Origin: Dichotomocladium elegans
Taxonomy: Eukaryota; Mucoromycota; Mucoromycetes; Mucorales; Lichtheimiaceae
Length of the DNA stretch: 64,000 nt
Reading direction: 5' to 3'
Assembly (NCBI GenBank): GCA_025716815.1
Contig: JAIXMN010000003.1
Span: forward strand, 1,240,001-1,304,000
Shown: one piece after another, positions 1 through 14,149 of the stretch
How positions within the stretch are numbered: position 1 is the first letter of the stretch
Layout: every line of letters begins with the position of its first letter
Position numbers and translations under genes: made by a program
Notes under the pieces: model-generated
Database searches by the model: none
Told to the model about the DNA's origin: nothing
The model's input: only the letters and a program-made list of their open reading frames with translations

Positions 1-89
1 CAAAAACCCAGGGGCGGCGCCATTTCCCCCAAATTCGAAACCTTGGTGGCTTTTTACTTTTCGGGTCTGTTGAATCCTGCTGACCCGAT

Positions 90-1495
90 ATGAAATCTTT
101 CGGGCACTGCCTTCAACGGGCGCCAAGTAGGCGATGTATTGCCCAGCTGGCGACCAGGAGGTTAAGTAGACCAGTGAGTGTTGCTCCCATGGTCGACATT
201 TCAACACCTGTAAGCAATCTGCAGCAGCACTGCTTGACTCTCTTGTCCCTGGAAACTAATGACATGCCAATAAGCATTTCCTGGAGCTGCTGCATATAAT
301 CTCCGGCCCACGTTATGCATACTATACCGAAATGCACTTTTCGCGGGCAATTCTGGAACATGCCAATCGACTCTTCGCATTCCTTGGTCCTCCACGTCCT
401 AATATTATTGTCCAGCTCGGTGGAGCAGATCCGAAGGAAATGGCTCAAGCAGCAACCATTCTCGCCTCGCAGGGTTACCAGGAGATTAATATTAATGTCG
501 GCTGTCCCAGTAAGGCGGTACAGCATGGACAGTTCGGTGCTGTTCTGATGAAATCGCCCGAACTGGTAGCCGAGATCGTCGAGGAGATGCAAAAGGCTGT
601 CCAGATCCCTATCACTCTAAAATGCCGAATCGGCGTGGATAGGCTCGACTCCTTTGATTTCTTGCACACCTTTGTGGACACGATCGTTTCCCATACCACT
701 GCACACTTGCCACATTTAATTGTCCACGCACGCAAGTGTTTGCTGAAGGGCTTGACACCAAAGCAGAATAGAACCGTCCCGCCACTTAATTACGACAGGG
801 TCTTTGAGCTTGCTGGGGCTTTTCCAGAAATACCCATTTCGATTAACGGCGGATTCACCGAGGCATCAGACATTAAAGGCGTACTGGAACGGGTGGACGG
901 GTGCATGATTGGAAGAAAAAGTGAGAAACAGAAAGGGGCCGCATGCGATTGGCCCAAAAGTGCACAGTGCATGGTTGGCGTTTGATTGCAAAAGTGTTGA
1001 CTCCTTCCACCCTTTTTTTTTACCGTGTAACAGTTATGAATTCTCCCTTGTTTCTTCAGGAACTGGATCACGGTAAGACTTGGATATGGAAAAGAACTTC
1101 AGGTCTTTATCCTAGTGTATTGATTTCGTATCGACCTCTAGTATTGAATAGGATACCAAAAGAGCAACACAAGTCCCTGAGCACTATTTTATCCGAATAC
1201 ATAGGCAAGTTTGTAAAAACCCAAAGTATCACTTTTACATGCGACGAAGCCTAAAACAAAGACAATCATTGCAGATTATGTCGAGCGACTTCCCCTCCAT
1301 CAAATTCATGCATCCAATGCTGCTCGCCTTCCTCCCATGACCATCCTCACCAAACCATTGACTGTCCTGTTCAGCGGTTGCGAAGGCCGGGCCTTTCGCC
1401 GCCATCTCGCGGACGAACTGAGACATCCTGAACAAGGCATTGCCAAGATTGTCAAAGGTGCACTAACTAAAGCGGACATTCCGATAGCCTTGTAA
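90..1495 (+). CDS. tRNA-dihydrouridine synthase (DusA-like)
   Basis: FMN-dependent reductase that converts uridine to dihydrouridine in tRNA. Proposed exons 90-209, 275-920, 1034-1204, 1275-1495 give 385 aa with frame kept throughout. The N-terminal motif VSVAPMVDIST (about residues 30-40) is the family's FMN-loop start. GCPSKAVQHGQFGA, LKCRIGVD and INGGF follow in Dus order, and the last exon carries the DusA-type tail (FSGCEGRAFRRHLAD). Intron 3 has a GCAAGT donor at 1205 and joins ILSEYI to DYVERL in frame. The third exon contains a 30-nt GT...AG stretch (1073-1102) that is open in frame; I kept it as coding because 30 nt is too short for an intron. The ATG at 90 is the only in-frame start; residues 1-28 are basic and could be a mitochondrial presequence. 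Family is secure, the third exon less so. Confidence 0.82.
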
Positions 1496-1667
1496 AAGAA
1501 AAGAGCCCATAGATGTTATTACTGGATTGACGTAATGTGCGTATTTACTCTATTTTCCTTTTTGCTGCCTTGCGACGCATGAATCAAATAACAAGAGCTT
1601 GGATGGATGTGGAAGGAAGGGTGGGGTCGATAATGTACATCATGCAATATGGCTATGTCTTGTTCTC

Positions 1668-2076
1668 TTAGTGTGAAAGATACTTTCTGCCCTTTGCAAG
1701 TCGTCTGGCAATCACGCGGCGTCCGTTCTTTTTCGTCATGCGAGAAAGAAATCCGTGGCGTCTTTTGCGAACCAAATTCGAAGGTTGAAATGTGTTGCCG
1801 TAGGTGACGAAGCGCATCTGCGTTGCGAAGGGATTGGTCCAGCCAACGCCAAGAAGACCTGTGGTGGTCGTACTGGTGACAGAGGGGGTTTGTCAAAGGC
1901 TCTTAGCAACAACCCGGATTTTGTTCAAGTCAGAATCAAAAATCATACCTTTGGGTAACGCTAGATCCGGGAAAAACCGAGGTAGCAGCAGCAGGTCGCA
2001 TTGCACCAGCAATCACGGGCGATGGTGAGGCGACACGTGCGCGGGTGGCGCTCCAGAAGCGGCTAATGAGCGACAT
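1668..2076 (-). CDS. Mitochondrial large-subunit ribosomal protein bL34m
   Basis: Two exons on the minus strand (2076-1949 and 1872-1668) give 110 aa. The C-terminus has the bacterial L34 signature: [19 protein letters not shown] followed by [18 protein letters not shown]. About 60 N-terminal residues rich in Arg, Ser and Ala look like a mitochondrial targeting peptide. The protein would act in the mitochondrial ribosome large subunit. The intron has a GTATGA donor and CAG acceptor and keeps frame. The gene is divergent from the downstream zinc-type transporter, with 278 bp between the two starts. It is easily missed because each exon is short. Confidence 0.88.
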
Positions 2077-2354
2077 GCTGTCAAAAGAAATAAAAATAAT
2101 AGAGGGGGGTTTCTTCAAATTTTGTAAGTCACTAGGGGCGATGCAAGGGCTTGCCCACCCCGCTCCCAACCCAATTCTGTCAGCGCGAGAAAGGGGGGGG
2201 GGAACAAGCGGGGTGCATGGCGGAGAGAAAGAGGAGAACTTGCAACAAACACGGTATTTTTCACTTGCCGAGGAAAGCTCAGAGGAAAGACACAAGAACT
2301 ATCCAAAACCGTCCTTTCGTCTCTCTCATTTTTTCCCCGATCCTACTCGATAAT
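2077..2354. promoter_or_regulatory. Shared divergent intergenic region, bL34m / CDF transporter
   Basis: 278 bp between two divergent start codons. It includes a G-rich run around 2190-2200 and a pyrimidine-rich stretch just before the CDF start. No specific operator was recognised. Confidence 0.4.
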
Positions 2355-3931
2355 ATGGCATCTCCTCCACCAGATGAGACCACACCATTGATGGCTCCTG
2401 CTGAGCATCCGACTTCGAATCGTATCCGAGGACGCACAGGATCTGTTGTTTCGTATACCTATGTTAACGATAACTGTGCCAATGTCACAAAAGATCCCGG
2501 TGCACAGCAATCTACTAAGCGCAAACTCCTTTTCGCTACAGCGCTGGCATTGATATTCTTCACTACAGAGCTTGTAGCTGGCTATTTTGCTAACTCTCTC
2601 GGTAAGCGAACATCATACGTTCAAAATGCGATAACAGCAAGTCTAATTCCTGCGCCATGACATAGCTCTTATGTCCGATGCGTTCCATCTCTTGTCTGAC
2701 GTTGCAAGCTTTATTGTTGCTCTCGCAGCAATCTATCTCGCAGAGAAGCCAGCCACAAAACGTAATTGTTATTGTTTCACTCTTCCTCCAAACAGCCAAG
2801 GAGAACGAACAATGTCGTAATTATTGCTGCTTAGGACACACATTTGGATTCCATCGGGCCGAAGTCATTGCAGCACTTGTTTCTGTATTCACCATCTGGA
2901 TCCTTACCGCGTTTTTGGTGCGCGAGGCCGTTGAACGTGTCAAGCACCCTCAAGAAATCAATGCGAAATTGGTAAGCACCCTCGGCCACCCATTAATCTT
3001 GTCATTGTATGAACTGATTATTTTCATTTTCTCACAGATGTGTATGACAGCCGCGATCGGGGTAGTCGTAAACGTTATGTGAGTTACTCAACATGAGTTT
3101 GTATGGCATTACTGAGAAATCGCTGACAAGAGGTATGATCATTCTATAGTTTGGCATATGTGCTCGGAGGTCATCATGGCCATTCACACGGGCACGAGCA
3201 CGGGCACGGGCACGGGCACGACCACGATCATGTTCATAGTCATGGCGATGAGGAGCATGCCCGGCATGAACACGGCAATGGCGAACCTGTCGTGAAGCCT
3301 CCTCATAAAGTATGTATAACATAAAGGCATTAAACTCTGGAAGAATATAGTTTGCTGATTTAGGGGTAATTAAAAGGAAGCAAATATCAACCTCCGGGCC
3401 GCTGCGCTTCACGTCATTGGTGACCTGCTGGCCTCGATCGGTGAGTTCAGTCACTTTGGGTCGATGCGATAAGTTCTAATACCGACGGTTTGATCAGGTG
3501 TTCTCATCTCATCGATCATCCTCATCTTCAAGCCAAAGTTGACCATTGTTGATCCCATCTGCACATTCATCTTCTCCCTTCTTGTCCTCTACACCACGTA
3601 CCATCTTGTGCGAGACTCGCTCGCTGTGCTTATGGAAGGCACACCCGGACATATTGATCTGGATGCTATACAGAAGACGCTCCAGGAGATCCCTGGCGTT
3701 ACTGCAGTCCATGACCTCCACGTCTGGACATTATCCCCAGGCAAGAGCTCTCTTACGGCTCATATTACGATAGCGCGGAATGCCGATATCTCCTATGATG
3801 AGGTCCTTGCCAGAGGACAACGGATTGTGTGCGACCGATTTGGCGTTCATCATTCGACAATCCAAGTGGAATCGGAACAGGCCGGTTTTACGAGCCACTG
3901 TCGCCCGGATATTTGCAGTATAAGCCATTAA
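2355..3931 (+). CDS. Cation diffusion facilitator (zinc-type) transporter
   Basis: Seven exons (2355-2601, 2666-2761, 2835-2971, 3038-3078, 3150-3309, 3377-3440, 3498-3931) give 392 aa. CDF proteins are proton antiporters that move Zn2+ or Co2+ out of the cytosol into vacuole or ER. The metal-site helices are visible as SDAFHLLSD and HVIGDLLAS (HxxxD pairs). Between TM4 and TM5 lies a histidine-rich loop of alternating His-Gly and His-Asp, as in ZRC1/COT1 and ZnT proteins. The C-terminal cytoplasmic domain has the typical VHDLHVWTLSPG motif. Six TM segments are expected. Substrate is inferred from the family; vacuolar or ER location cannot be decided from sequence alone. Confidence 0.93.
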
Positions 3932-4008
3932 GTTTGAGTTCCCCCATTCTTATTTAATATTCCATAAAGATAATCCGCATAAAGAATCTTGATTTCCACG
4001 CTACTTGA

Positions 4009-5969
<1,961 letters not shown>

Positions 5970-7229
5970 ACAAGTTTATTCGCTCTTCTGCTTGCCAAAT
6001 TATACATCAATGCTCCCCCCAAAAAAAACTGAACAATGTCGCATACACCGAGAAAGTCCTTTTCTTTTATATAACGGAATAGAAGGAAGCTATTTTTAAA
6101 ATCAATGCTAGTGCTATAACCCGAATTGCGCCAGATAGAACAGACCGGGACAGGACAAAGAGAGGAACAGAGAAGTAAGTCAAGAGCTGTTAGGTAATGT
6201 ACTTCCCGTCACATAGCATGCGCCCAGTCGGGTGACTACCAAAACACAAGGGTAATGAGACACTATCTTGGCTGGGAGAAAGTAATGATGTGTGTGTGTG
6301 TGCGTGTGCGTTTTCCTATAGTTGATATACGTGTATTATTACATACATGTTCCAAAAAAAAAAGAACCGAACACTCCAGCGTACGCCGGATAGAAGACCG
6401 CTGCCTTGATGCAGTTGGTAGTTTTAACATTCTGATAGACTGTTGAAAGAAGATACGCATCATGTGTTGTTGATCATATGGATGATTGTCCGCCCCCCCT
6501 CTCTTATTCCTGTAAATAAGGAGCTTCCTCGCAAATCATCAAGTCCATCTTGGGCCTCCCGTCCATGCGGTGTCCCGTATGAATCTTCTACATCGACTTG
6601 CTTTTTTGTCAATTGACCAGTCGTACCCATACTTGATGAGCCATGGAAGAGACGTCGAAAAGGATACCGACGCACTCGGTGGGGCCGCGATTTGGCAGCA
6701 TTCGAGGAGGGCCTTTCCTCTCCCCTTGCTCGTGCTTTGTCCTTTTTGTTGTGTGTGTGTGCGTGTGCGTGTGCGTGTTGTGCTGTGGTTATTGCCACGT
6801 GCACACCTGGATACGCTTAGTGTGAAAGTGTTCATACAATTTATTTCTGCAGTGGGGCAGATGTTTGATCTCCCAGGGTTTCATTTTTGGCTATCCTTCG
6901 TGCTAATAAACTAACTCTTGTGGTCCCCGCCGATCTAAGACCTTCGGGGGAGGGGAAATTATCGTTAAATTTGACATCACCCGGTTTCTTTGTTTCTTTT
7001 GCTTTTATCATAACCATCAACGTAATGACCGTTGTCGATTCTGCCGATATCACAAGGTTAGACACCTCTGCCGTCCACCGAACCACCGATAACAAAGGTT
7101 AACCTACTATGAACAAAAAAAAATTGCGCTACCAGCGACCCCTTCACAAAGTTCATTCGACCGCAGCCACGTATACATGATCAACGAGTAACTCTCCACC
7201 ATTGGTATATATGGCGTACCCAGCGGTTG
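5970..7229. other. Intergenic stretch with weak minus-strand ORFs
   Basis: About 1.26 kb without a recognised gene. GT/CA dinucleotide tracts lie near 6290-6310 and 6750-6780. Minus-strand open frames at 6539-6835 (ending in a Trp-rich tail, KYGYDWS...GGPRW) and 6841-7095 look somewhat protein-like but match nothing I know. All three minus frames are open near 6550-6700, so coding status is undecided. Confidence 0.3.
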
Positions 7230-8656
7230 GATAAAAAAAAAAGCATAAAACTGACACACAAACAAATACGTGCACATAGGCAGCTCCGAGATTTAGTTTT
7301 GCAACCTGATGGTCCACAATTCAAGCATGAATTGGTCGTTCCCGTAGAACACGATGTGCTTAGAGTACGTAATAGAAGGATTAATATGGAAAAGTATAAC
7401 ATGTGCCCTCGTATTTTTTAGTACGATACTCGCTCTGGACGGCGGCGTTTCCTTGCCAAGGGTTTGGGCTATATTCCGACTTGCATGGCCGCAGGGTAAT
7501 TGTTCGTCCGACCAATGCTTCTGGTTTGAAAAAGATAATAAACGGGTTTAATCTCTTTGCGTTAGTCATGGCTACTGGGCCGCAGGAGGTCAACGAAGTG
7601 ACCTCACCCTGAAGGATCTCAATTCAGACTATGAAGTGTAAGTTTTCTTTTGGCATATGTCCAATCTTCTTCTTCCTGCTCATCATTGCCGTAGGAGTGT
7701 CACCACCTCACCGAGCAACACAATCAACAATGGCCTCTGTTTCTCCAAAGTGCAAGACGAGATTCGGTTGATAGTGTCTAACAACGACTCCACTGTTCGA
7801 ATCTACTCCATTCCCCATTTGCGACTCCTGCATACGCTTGACTTCAATGTCGCTGTTAATCACAGTTAAGTAAGCAAAGCTCCCAAAGAAGAGTTCGGAG
7901 CGTCTGACTCGATTTTAATCTGCAGCGTCAGTAAGTCCTGACGGCCAGAAAATGGTTGTCGTTGGCGATGACAAAAAAGTACATTTATTTGCCATCACGT
8001 CAGGCGGAAATTACGAGCGCGTGTCAACTATGACGGCGGCGAAGGACGCCAACTTCTCGGTATCGTGGACAAGCAACTCGGAACGATTTGCAGTAGCTAG
8101 TCAGGACGGTTCAGTTCACGTATGGGATCTTCGTCATCGCGATCCACTCTGTAGACTCGCTGGTGTAGGAAATGTCAGTTGAGCACAAGAAGACGAAGGT
8201 ATCTATTTGGACTGAGACATTTAATAGGCATCCATCACAAAAGGCGCAATTCGCTGTGTCAAATTCACAAAGTCGCGTGCGGTGGACTTGCTGGCATATA
8301 CAGAGGTACGAAAAGGGGGGAGGGTGTTCCTGACAGAAGCATGAGGCAGACCTAATTGGATTTGGATATAGCACGTATCTCACGTGCACATTGTCGATGC
8401 TCGCACGTTTGATGCACAGCAAACGTTGCGTGTAGGCCCGGCAGGCCAGGACACACCTATCACAGGTCTCACGTTTTCTCAAGATAGCGAAAATATGTTT
8501 GTAGGCAAGTAGGAATGATATTCACCACCTCCCAATTGCCGCAAAGTTCTAAAACTCCCCCTAAATGAATTAAATTCAGGCCTTGACAACGCCATCTTGG
8601 AGTATGGTGTTGACACGGGGAGTCGTCGTCGATTCCCTCAGGGCGCTCTACTATGA
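7230..8656 (+). CDS. WD-repeat protein, DUF2415-like (5' end unresolved)
   Basis: Clear exons: up to 7364, then 7422-7495, 7566-7637, 7695-7864, 7926-8173, 8228-8305, 8372-8504 and 8580-8656. Every join keeps frame. The N-terminal block LRDLVLQPDG is followed by the junction CMAAGHGYWAAGGQRSDL and WD-type blades (STVRIYSIPHLRLLHTLD, SVSPDGQKMVVVGDDKKVHLF, DGSVHVWDLRH). This order resembles fungal DUF2415/WD40 proteins of unknown function. The last intron has a GCAAGT donor at 8505; a GT alternative 4 nt on would read into a stop. The initiating exon is not fixed: no in-frame ATG lies just upstream, and 7109 is one possible start of a preceding exon. At least 311 residues are supported. Confidence 0.8.
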
Positions 8657-10217
8657 CTGACCCTTGGACTTCTATCTCACAGTGGCTGTTTGTACCGCCA
8701 CCATTGTATATGTCGTAATAATTACAAACTCATGTCTAAATTAATGTTCCATTCTGGATGCGATAGAAATATAGATTTCTTTGGGAAAGCAATCAAACTT
8801 TAACCTAACGACCGTAACAATATTGGCAGACAACACGGGTCTCCGATTACACATGGCCAATGGGTATATATACCGTACTTAAAGAGCACCTATGTTCTAT
8901 AGCAAAGCGCCGCATCCAGTCCACAGCAAATGAGACACACCATTGCCTTCAGTAACACATGTATAGTCAGAGAATGTGAAACCAAAAAATTTGAGAACAG
9001 CATCGTGTTTTTCTTGCTTAAAATCAATGTGAGATTACCGCACAGTAGTAGCCAAAGAGGATGAAGGACAGGGACGAGCAAACTAAGTTCGTACTGTCGC
9101 TGACCGATACGTTAATCTTTTAAAAATGAAATTGAGCGAAGCCAATAATATCTCCCTGAGATAAATGAATATCATCTGATGATCGATGGTATAGTTACCA
9201 ATGGTCATGCCTGTAGCGCTAGCCGAACTACGTACTTGCTATGGCAAAATAAAATGCTATGGCGAATCCGTGGTATTTCACTTGCCTAACACTTGAGACT
9301 GCCCTAAGGACAGTATGCTTAACTCGAGCTTTGATAATTGCGATAACTATCGAATTGCGGATTGTCTGTGCACGTATCATTCTGTAGAATTGAAGGCATG
9401 TAGCACTCGCATGATATGTATATAACTGGGCTGGTTCCCCATGGTTTACGTTTGGAATGTCTGTACGTTTTTGTTTATAACGATAATCTTGATGGTACCC
9501 GGCTTTTAAGAAGTATGTAATCGCACATATTCTGTGCTGGAAGAGCCAGATCGAAGATAGTATATACACTTCCTTGTCGGTGACTTATCCCATAAATTCA
9601 GGTCAGCTACGTTTATTATTGGCTCTTCTAATAAGTTGCTCACCAGAGAAGACAAATGGCTGGACAAGGTTAAAAGCTTAATCTAGTCTATTTTCGTAGG
9701 AAAGGATTTCGGCACGCTAGGTTTCTTTTGCGAAACCTATATCCACCACATGCATGAGTATCTGGGCAAACCCCACTTCATTGCGTACCGACGATCTTGG
9801 ACAGGTCTTATTGTGACTTGCTCTCGTATGTCTAATCCCGTGTGTTATCCTTCGTACCCAAGAACATGCATCTATTCCTGTTCCAATGTGTGTATGTAAC
9901 TGCGTGCTCTCACCTCCTGGTTGGCAGACCCCTTTTTCTTTTGGTACATGTCGACAGTGAAAGAGCAAACGAAAGAAGCCTATGACATTTTGACTAACAG
10001 GTCCCGGTCTGCCTGTTAGATTTATGATCGCCACTTGGTCTATGCACATACACACACACTCCCTCTCAAAGGCTAGAGGTTGTTCTCGCACCGTATTGAA
10101 CGGGTCTTCTTTTCAAAGCACGGAGAATTCGTTTGCAAAGAATACACACTATACGGACTGCTTAACTGTGGAAAACATTGTTGATGAAAAAGTATATAAC
10201 ATCTTCAACGTGTTCCA

Positions 10218-10372
10218 GTGGCCGCCCCGTTATAATGATATTTCACTATAGTGCTACGCTTTTCCGGAACCATATTGGCTAGACAGGGCTTATTCCACCC
10301 CGTTATAGCGATAATTCGTTATAGTGATATGATTTGGTGGGAACCAAGTGTATCACTATAATGAGCGGCCAC
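10218..10372. mobile_element. MITE-like element with imperfect terminal inverted repeats
   Basis: 155 bp that begins GTGGCCGCCCCGTTATAATG and ends with the imperfect reverse complement (reading outward, GTGGCCGCTCATTATAGTG). Inside are further copies of a CCGTTATAGYGATAAT-like motif at about 10298 and 10316. Terminal plus subterminal CGTTATAxxGA repeats without coding capacity are typical of non-autonomous DNA transposons, reminiscent of pogo/Tc1-type ends. No clear target-site duplication was seen, so the exact ends are uncertain. Confidence 0.7.
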
Positions 10373-11862
10373 CGTATGCTCTGAGCGAAAATGGGTACAT
10401 ACAAAGTCCACTTGCTACTGTGATACTCTTGATGGCATCCAAAATCATAGCACTCCAGAGAGCGTCATTATAGATAGCGAGGTGTATTTACAGTGACAAA
10501 CCGATGCTTCATGCCTTATTATCTTCTTTTGCTATAGTATTTGATGTTTATCCGTACGGAATTATAATACTGTATTATATTATCAACTTTACGTGCCCAA
10601 GTAAAAAAAAAAAGATGCAGCACCCGCAACAAAGGACACTCAATGGCGTCCGATTATGGAACTTATATATGGCATGTACGACAGCCTGTCTTAGCATGGC
10701 ATATTCGGCGGGTGCTATTACTGATCCCAGAAGATGGTCACAAGTATCTGTGGAACGGTCAAAATCTACTATATACGGAGAGACTAATGTGGCCCAACAG
10801 AACCAGGAAGCGATGGTGAAGGTTGCGCTTCTGAGGACCATTGGGACACTCGAGTTGAGAAAGACGATTACATGAAAATGCATTGTATGTTGTTCATTAG
10901 AAATTTTCTACAGGCCTTTAAGGTAAAAAGCTATGGATGCTTCCAGTTGACTGATGAGTGACATTCCGGATATCTTCGAGCGACGTTGTACATGTTCTAA
11001 TTTTTCTCACCGTACGAACGCTGTTCACAGGTAAAATACTCCCACATCGATTTAAATAAAGCATCAAGCGATTGATTTGGCTACTCCTGCAATAGCTCCC
11101 GATATGCTTATAGGCTGCAGCAGATGCCGAAACACTAAGCCTCATAAATTCCTGATGCCCTTTATATCTTTTGCATGAGCATCCCCTTTCTAGGGTTTAT
11201 TGTGCATATTGTATGAGCCGCGCCACAATTGGTTGACATTCCAGTTTCCCGGTGGCTTGCATAAATCCTAGGGCAAGTGTTGTCTGATTAGCTGTGGTAT
11301 GATGAATAGCTTGCCCAGATCTTCCGGTTACAGCATCGTTGGATAAACTGTACTGAAACGACAAGGTTGTACTTTGTTGAAAAGGAGCCAACCCATATAG
11401 TGTTACATGGATTATCGGCAGAGACGGCCTAATGGAATCTAATTGATGCCGTAACCTTATCTTAAAACCCAGCGTTGGCCAATCGCTCTACTGTAGTTGC
11501 ATCCAGTACGTAGGTGTAAACCAAAATGGATCACCAGCTCCGAAAAATACTGGGGCCGTGATTTGGCGTAAACGCTTACTATCTCCTGGCTAGGAATGTT
11601 TCAATGTGTCTTCGTATAAATAACATGATCGAGGCATCGATAATACTGTATAATATGTCATACATCCCACCTGCTCTATTTCTTCAACGTTCGGCACGTC
11701 TTATGATTGTTCGGAAAGACCTTTGTTGGATATTTGTTTTCATCGGGATGGACATATTTATTGTGCAAGAGCGAGATGACGCAATGCAAGAGACCGATTT
11801 TGTACATCTTGTAGGGATCGCCCCGACTCACTATGGTGGCGCCATCCGAACTTGGCTTTTAT

Positions 11863-12679
11863 TTATGTAACACTGGGATCACATCTCAGCTCCTGCGACC
11901 CACCTGTTTGAGCCTCTTCAAATCGACGGAAATCTTGCGATCCCCATTTTTCGGAAAGAACATGCTTATTTAAGCTATGGTATTTTTGAGATACAGAAAA
12001 AAATAGGCGCTTGAAAGCGAATGTTCCACCATTACTACTCAGGTCTTGGCGAGTATATCTTGCGGAAAAAAAGGCTGTGGTGACACCAGTATACACAACT
12101 AGCTTCACTATATGAAGATTATGCGGGGAAACATTGCTACCGTAATGAGGTTCGTTCACATGTAGCGTGTAGCAGAAAGATATTGGTGGAGCTTAGCGCA
12201 GGATCGCGGAAGTAAGCAGATGCCCAGAATGTCGGTATGCCCCAGCAGTTAGTGCTGTCCCGTGTAAAAAGTTTCTTCGTCACACTTCCGTTTTAGGACT
12301 TCTCGGTTCAACCCACTGAAAAACATAAGTTGCACCGCTTGCATGTAAGGGGCGTGGTCCGAATTCCACTAATAGCAACTGACTGTTTCGCGCTACTTGA
12401 ATGGATTCAAGACGAACTTCCTGCGGGTGACGTACTCTCATTAACCGCGTCTTGTATCGTTCCTTTACCAGTGAATGTTGGCCCGAGCTGACCCCACTTT
12501 TGTGTATGTCTAACAAGAAGAATATATGCTTTCTTCTGATGCCTTCCAAACGTCTGGATAAGCTTTAAGGAGGGTGAAATGTGTATTTGTCCTGTCCTTA
12601 CAATAGCTCTGGTCTCCACCAGTTGAGTGTAGTACTTTGTCTTCCTAAAAACTGGTTTTGCACACAAGGCTGTCAACAA
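11863..12679 (-). other. Possible degenerate coding sequence
   Basis: Three adjacent minus-strand open frames (12679-12407, 12549-12280, 12159-11863) run in one direction with protein-like composition but are broken by frame changes and stops. No family is recognised. It could be a decayed gene or transposon fragment, or chance. Confidence 0.2.
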
Positions 12680-12824
12680 ACGTGTAGACGGAAAAAAAAG
12701 ATTGGCTGTAGTTCGCCGCTTATTCTGGCGCTAATTTTTCGTAACAACCTTGCTCCATTACTCTCTTTCTTTTTCCTGTTTTCAACCGTATCTCCGGTCA
12801 CCCTTCCTCAATTTTGGTGCGTAC

Positions 12825-14149
12825 ATGGATAGGTTACCACCTCCCCATAGAGATGATCGTCCTGGCGATAATTCCTCTTCTTCAAACGCATCCCATATAC
12901 CACGGCTAGAAGATTATCGTCCACAGGATATGGAGACAGAACAAGTACTCACCCGCCACCCTCCTATGGCCGAGGCTGGTCAAGCCAGGACAAACAGCTC
13001 GAATCCCCGGGGGCCCCAATTGCCTTTTCCTACAGGCCAATTTCAGTCGAACGAAAACGAAGACCTCCCTGTCGTCCTGCCACCTATTGCTGGATACAGA
13101 TCCAGTAGTATGAAGCTGAAGCGAAGCGACAAAGTCCTCGCTATGATGGGCGTCACTCCGAAAGAAATGCCCTCCCTGTTTCCAGCTCCCCAAGGCGGAT
13201 CCTTGAACACAAGGTAAGCGTGGAACCCATGCAGGAGCCAGGAAATAGAATATAAAATCATTTCTCGATTTTCCTTCATGTCCGACGAACTCTTGTGTGT
13301 GCAACTTCAAGGTCATATATTATGAGAGTTGTCGAACAGCCTCAGCAATGCCGTGCGTGCGGTTTCAGCAGCAGTGGAGAGCGTAGACCTATAGATCCAG
13401 TCCCCATTGTGCAGCTAGAAGTTCGTAGACACGACGGTCTTCAGGATCAAGAGTACGTGGTTCGTTCAAAGTGTATATAATAAGTACTAAAGACCAACAC
13501 AAGCTCTGTTACTTTACTTCTAATTGACTAGGTCCTACAATAATCCGTTCTATGTTCTCCACGCGCGACTATGTTCTGTTGATATGACTCAGACCTACGA
13601 AAATGTCCACAACCAATTTGACACCCATGGGCAATACGGCTTTGGAGAATCTAGCCGCTATTCCGTTTCGCCTTTATCGACTAGCGTGTATTCGATTATG
13701 CTAGGCACCTTTGTTAGTTCTTGTTCGACGTATCTAGATCTCATGAACAGGCGTTATATATACTTTTCATTTCCAGACTTGAGTGTACGGCTTCCCGGAA
13801 ACTATCGTCTTTGCTTCAGTCTCATGTCTCTGGGGAGGTAAGAATATCACAAATAAAAGTCGAGCTTCAGATATTCATTGTAAACTTTTAGGAGTTCCTC
13901 GATCCTCTCCGAAATCTACTCTGAGCCTTTCGTTGTCTATCCCGCAAAAGCCTTTCCTGGAATGAAAGGTAATGTGCGTCACTGTTCCTCTAGCATATGA
14001 GTTGACTCATCTAGTTATTATTGTCACCTCTAGAATCAAGCGCTCTCGCAATACATCTAAACCAACAAGGAATGCGGATACCTATACGCACGAGAACTCG
14101 CCCGAAAAGAAAATCGGTTTCTGGAGATGATGATAACAATAAAAACTAA
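12825..14149 (+). CDS. Velvet-domain transcriptional regulator
   Basis: Exons 12825-13213, 13312-13452, 13532-13837, 13892-13968 and 14034-14149 give 342 aa. The velvet domain spans roughly residues 130-310: YIMRVVEQPQQCRACGFSS, RRPIDPVPIVQLEV, NPFYVLHARL, MLGTFVSSCSTYLDLM, FPDLSVRLPGNYRLCFSL and EPFVVYPAKAFPGM. Velvet proteins are fungal regulators with a Rel-like DNA-binding fold that control sporulation and secondary metabolism, often as heterodimers. Residues 1-129 are Ser/Pro-rich and disordered-looking. A basic C-terminal stretch (RTRTRPKRKS) could be a nuclear localisation signal. Which velvet subfamily (VosA, VelB, VelC, VeA) is not clear by eye. Confidence 0.9.

Larger units (their letters stand above)
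8657..12824. other. Gene-poor region before the velvet gene
   Basis: 4.2 kb of AT-rich sequence with no confidently coding exon on either strand. It contains the inverted-repeat element at 10218-10372 and minus-strand open frames between 11863 and 12679, listed separately. Elsewhere I see only short open frames that lack splice support. Confidence 0.6.

Noticed and set aside
1755..2028. Plus-strand ORFs at 1755-1958 and 1804-2028
   Set aside because: Antisense to the bL34m exons.
3171..3275. GGCACG/CATGGC-type repeat as a possible minisatellite
   Set aside because: It encodes the His-rich cytosolic loop expected in CDF zinc transporters.
10504..10875. 123-codon plus-strand ORF
   Set aside because: No family, no splice support and an A-rich run inside; opposite strand is equally open.
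8657..12824. tRNA or 5S rRNA genes in the gene-poor blocks
   Set aside because: No GGTTCGANNCC B-box paired with an A-box and acceptor stem noticed here or in other gaps; tRNAscan-SE would settle it.
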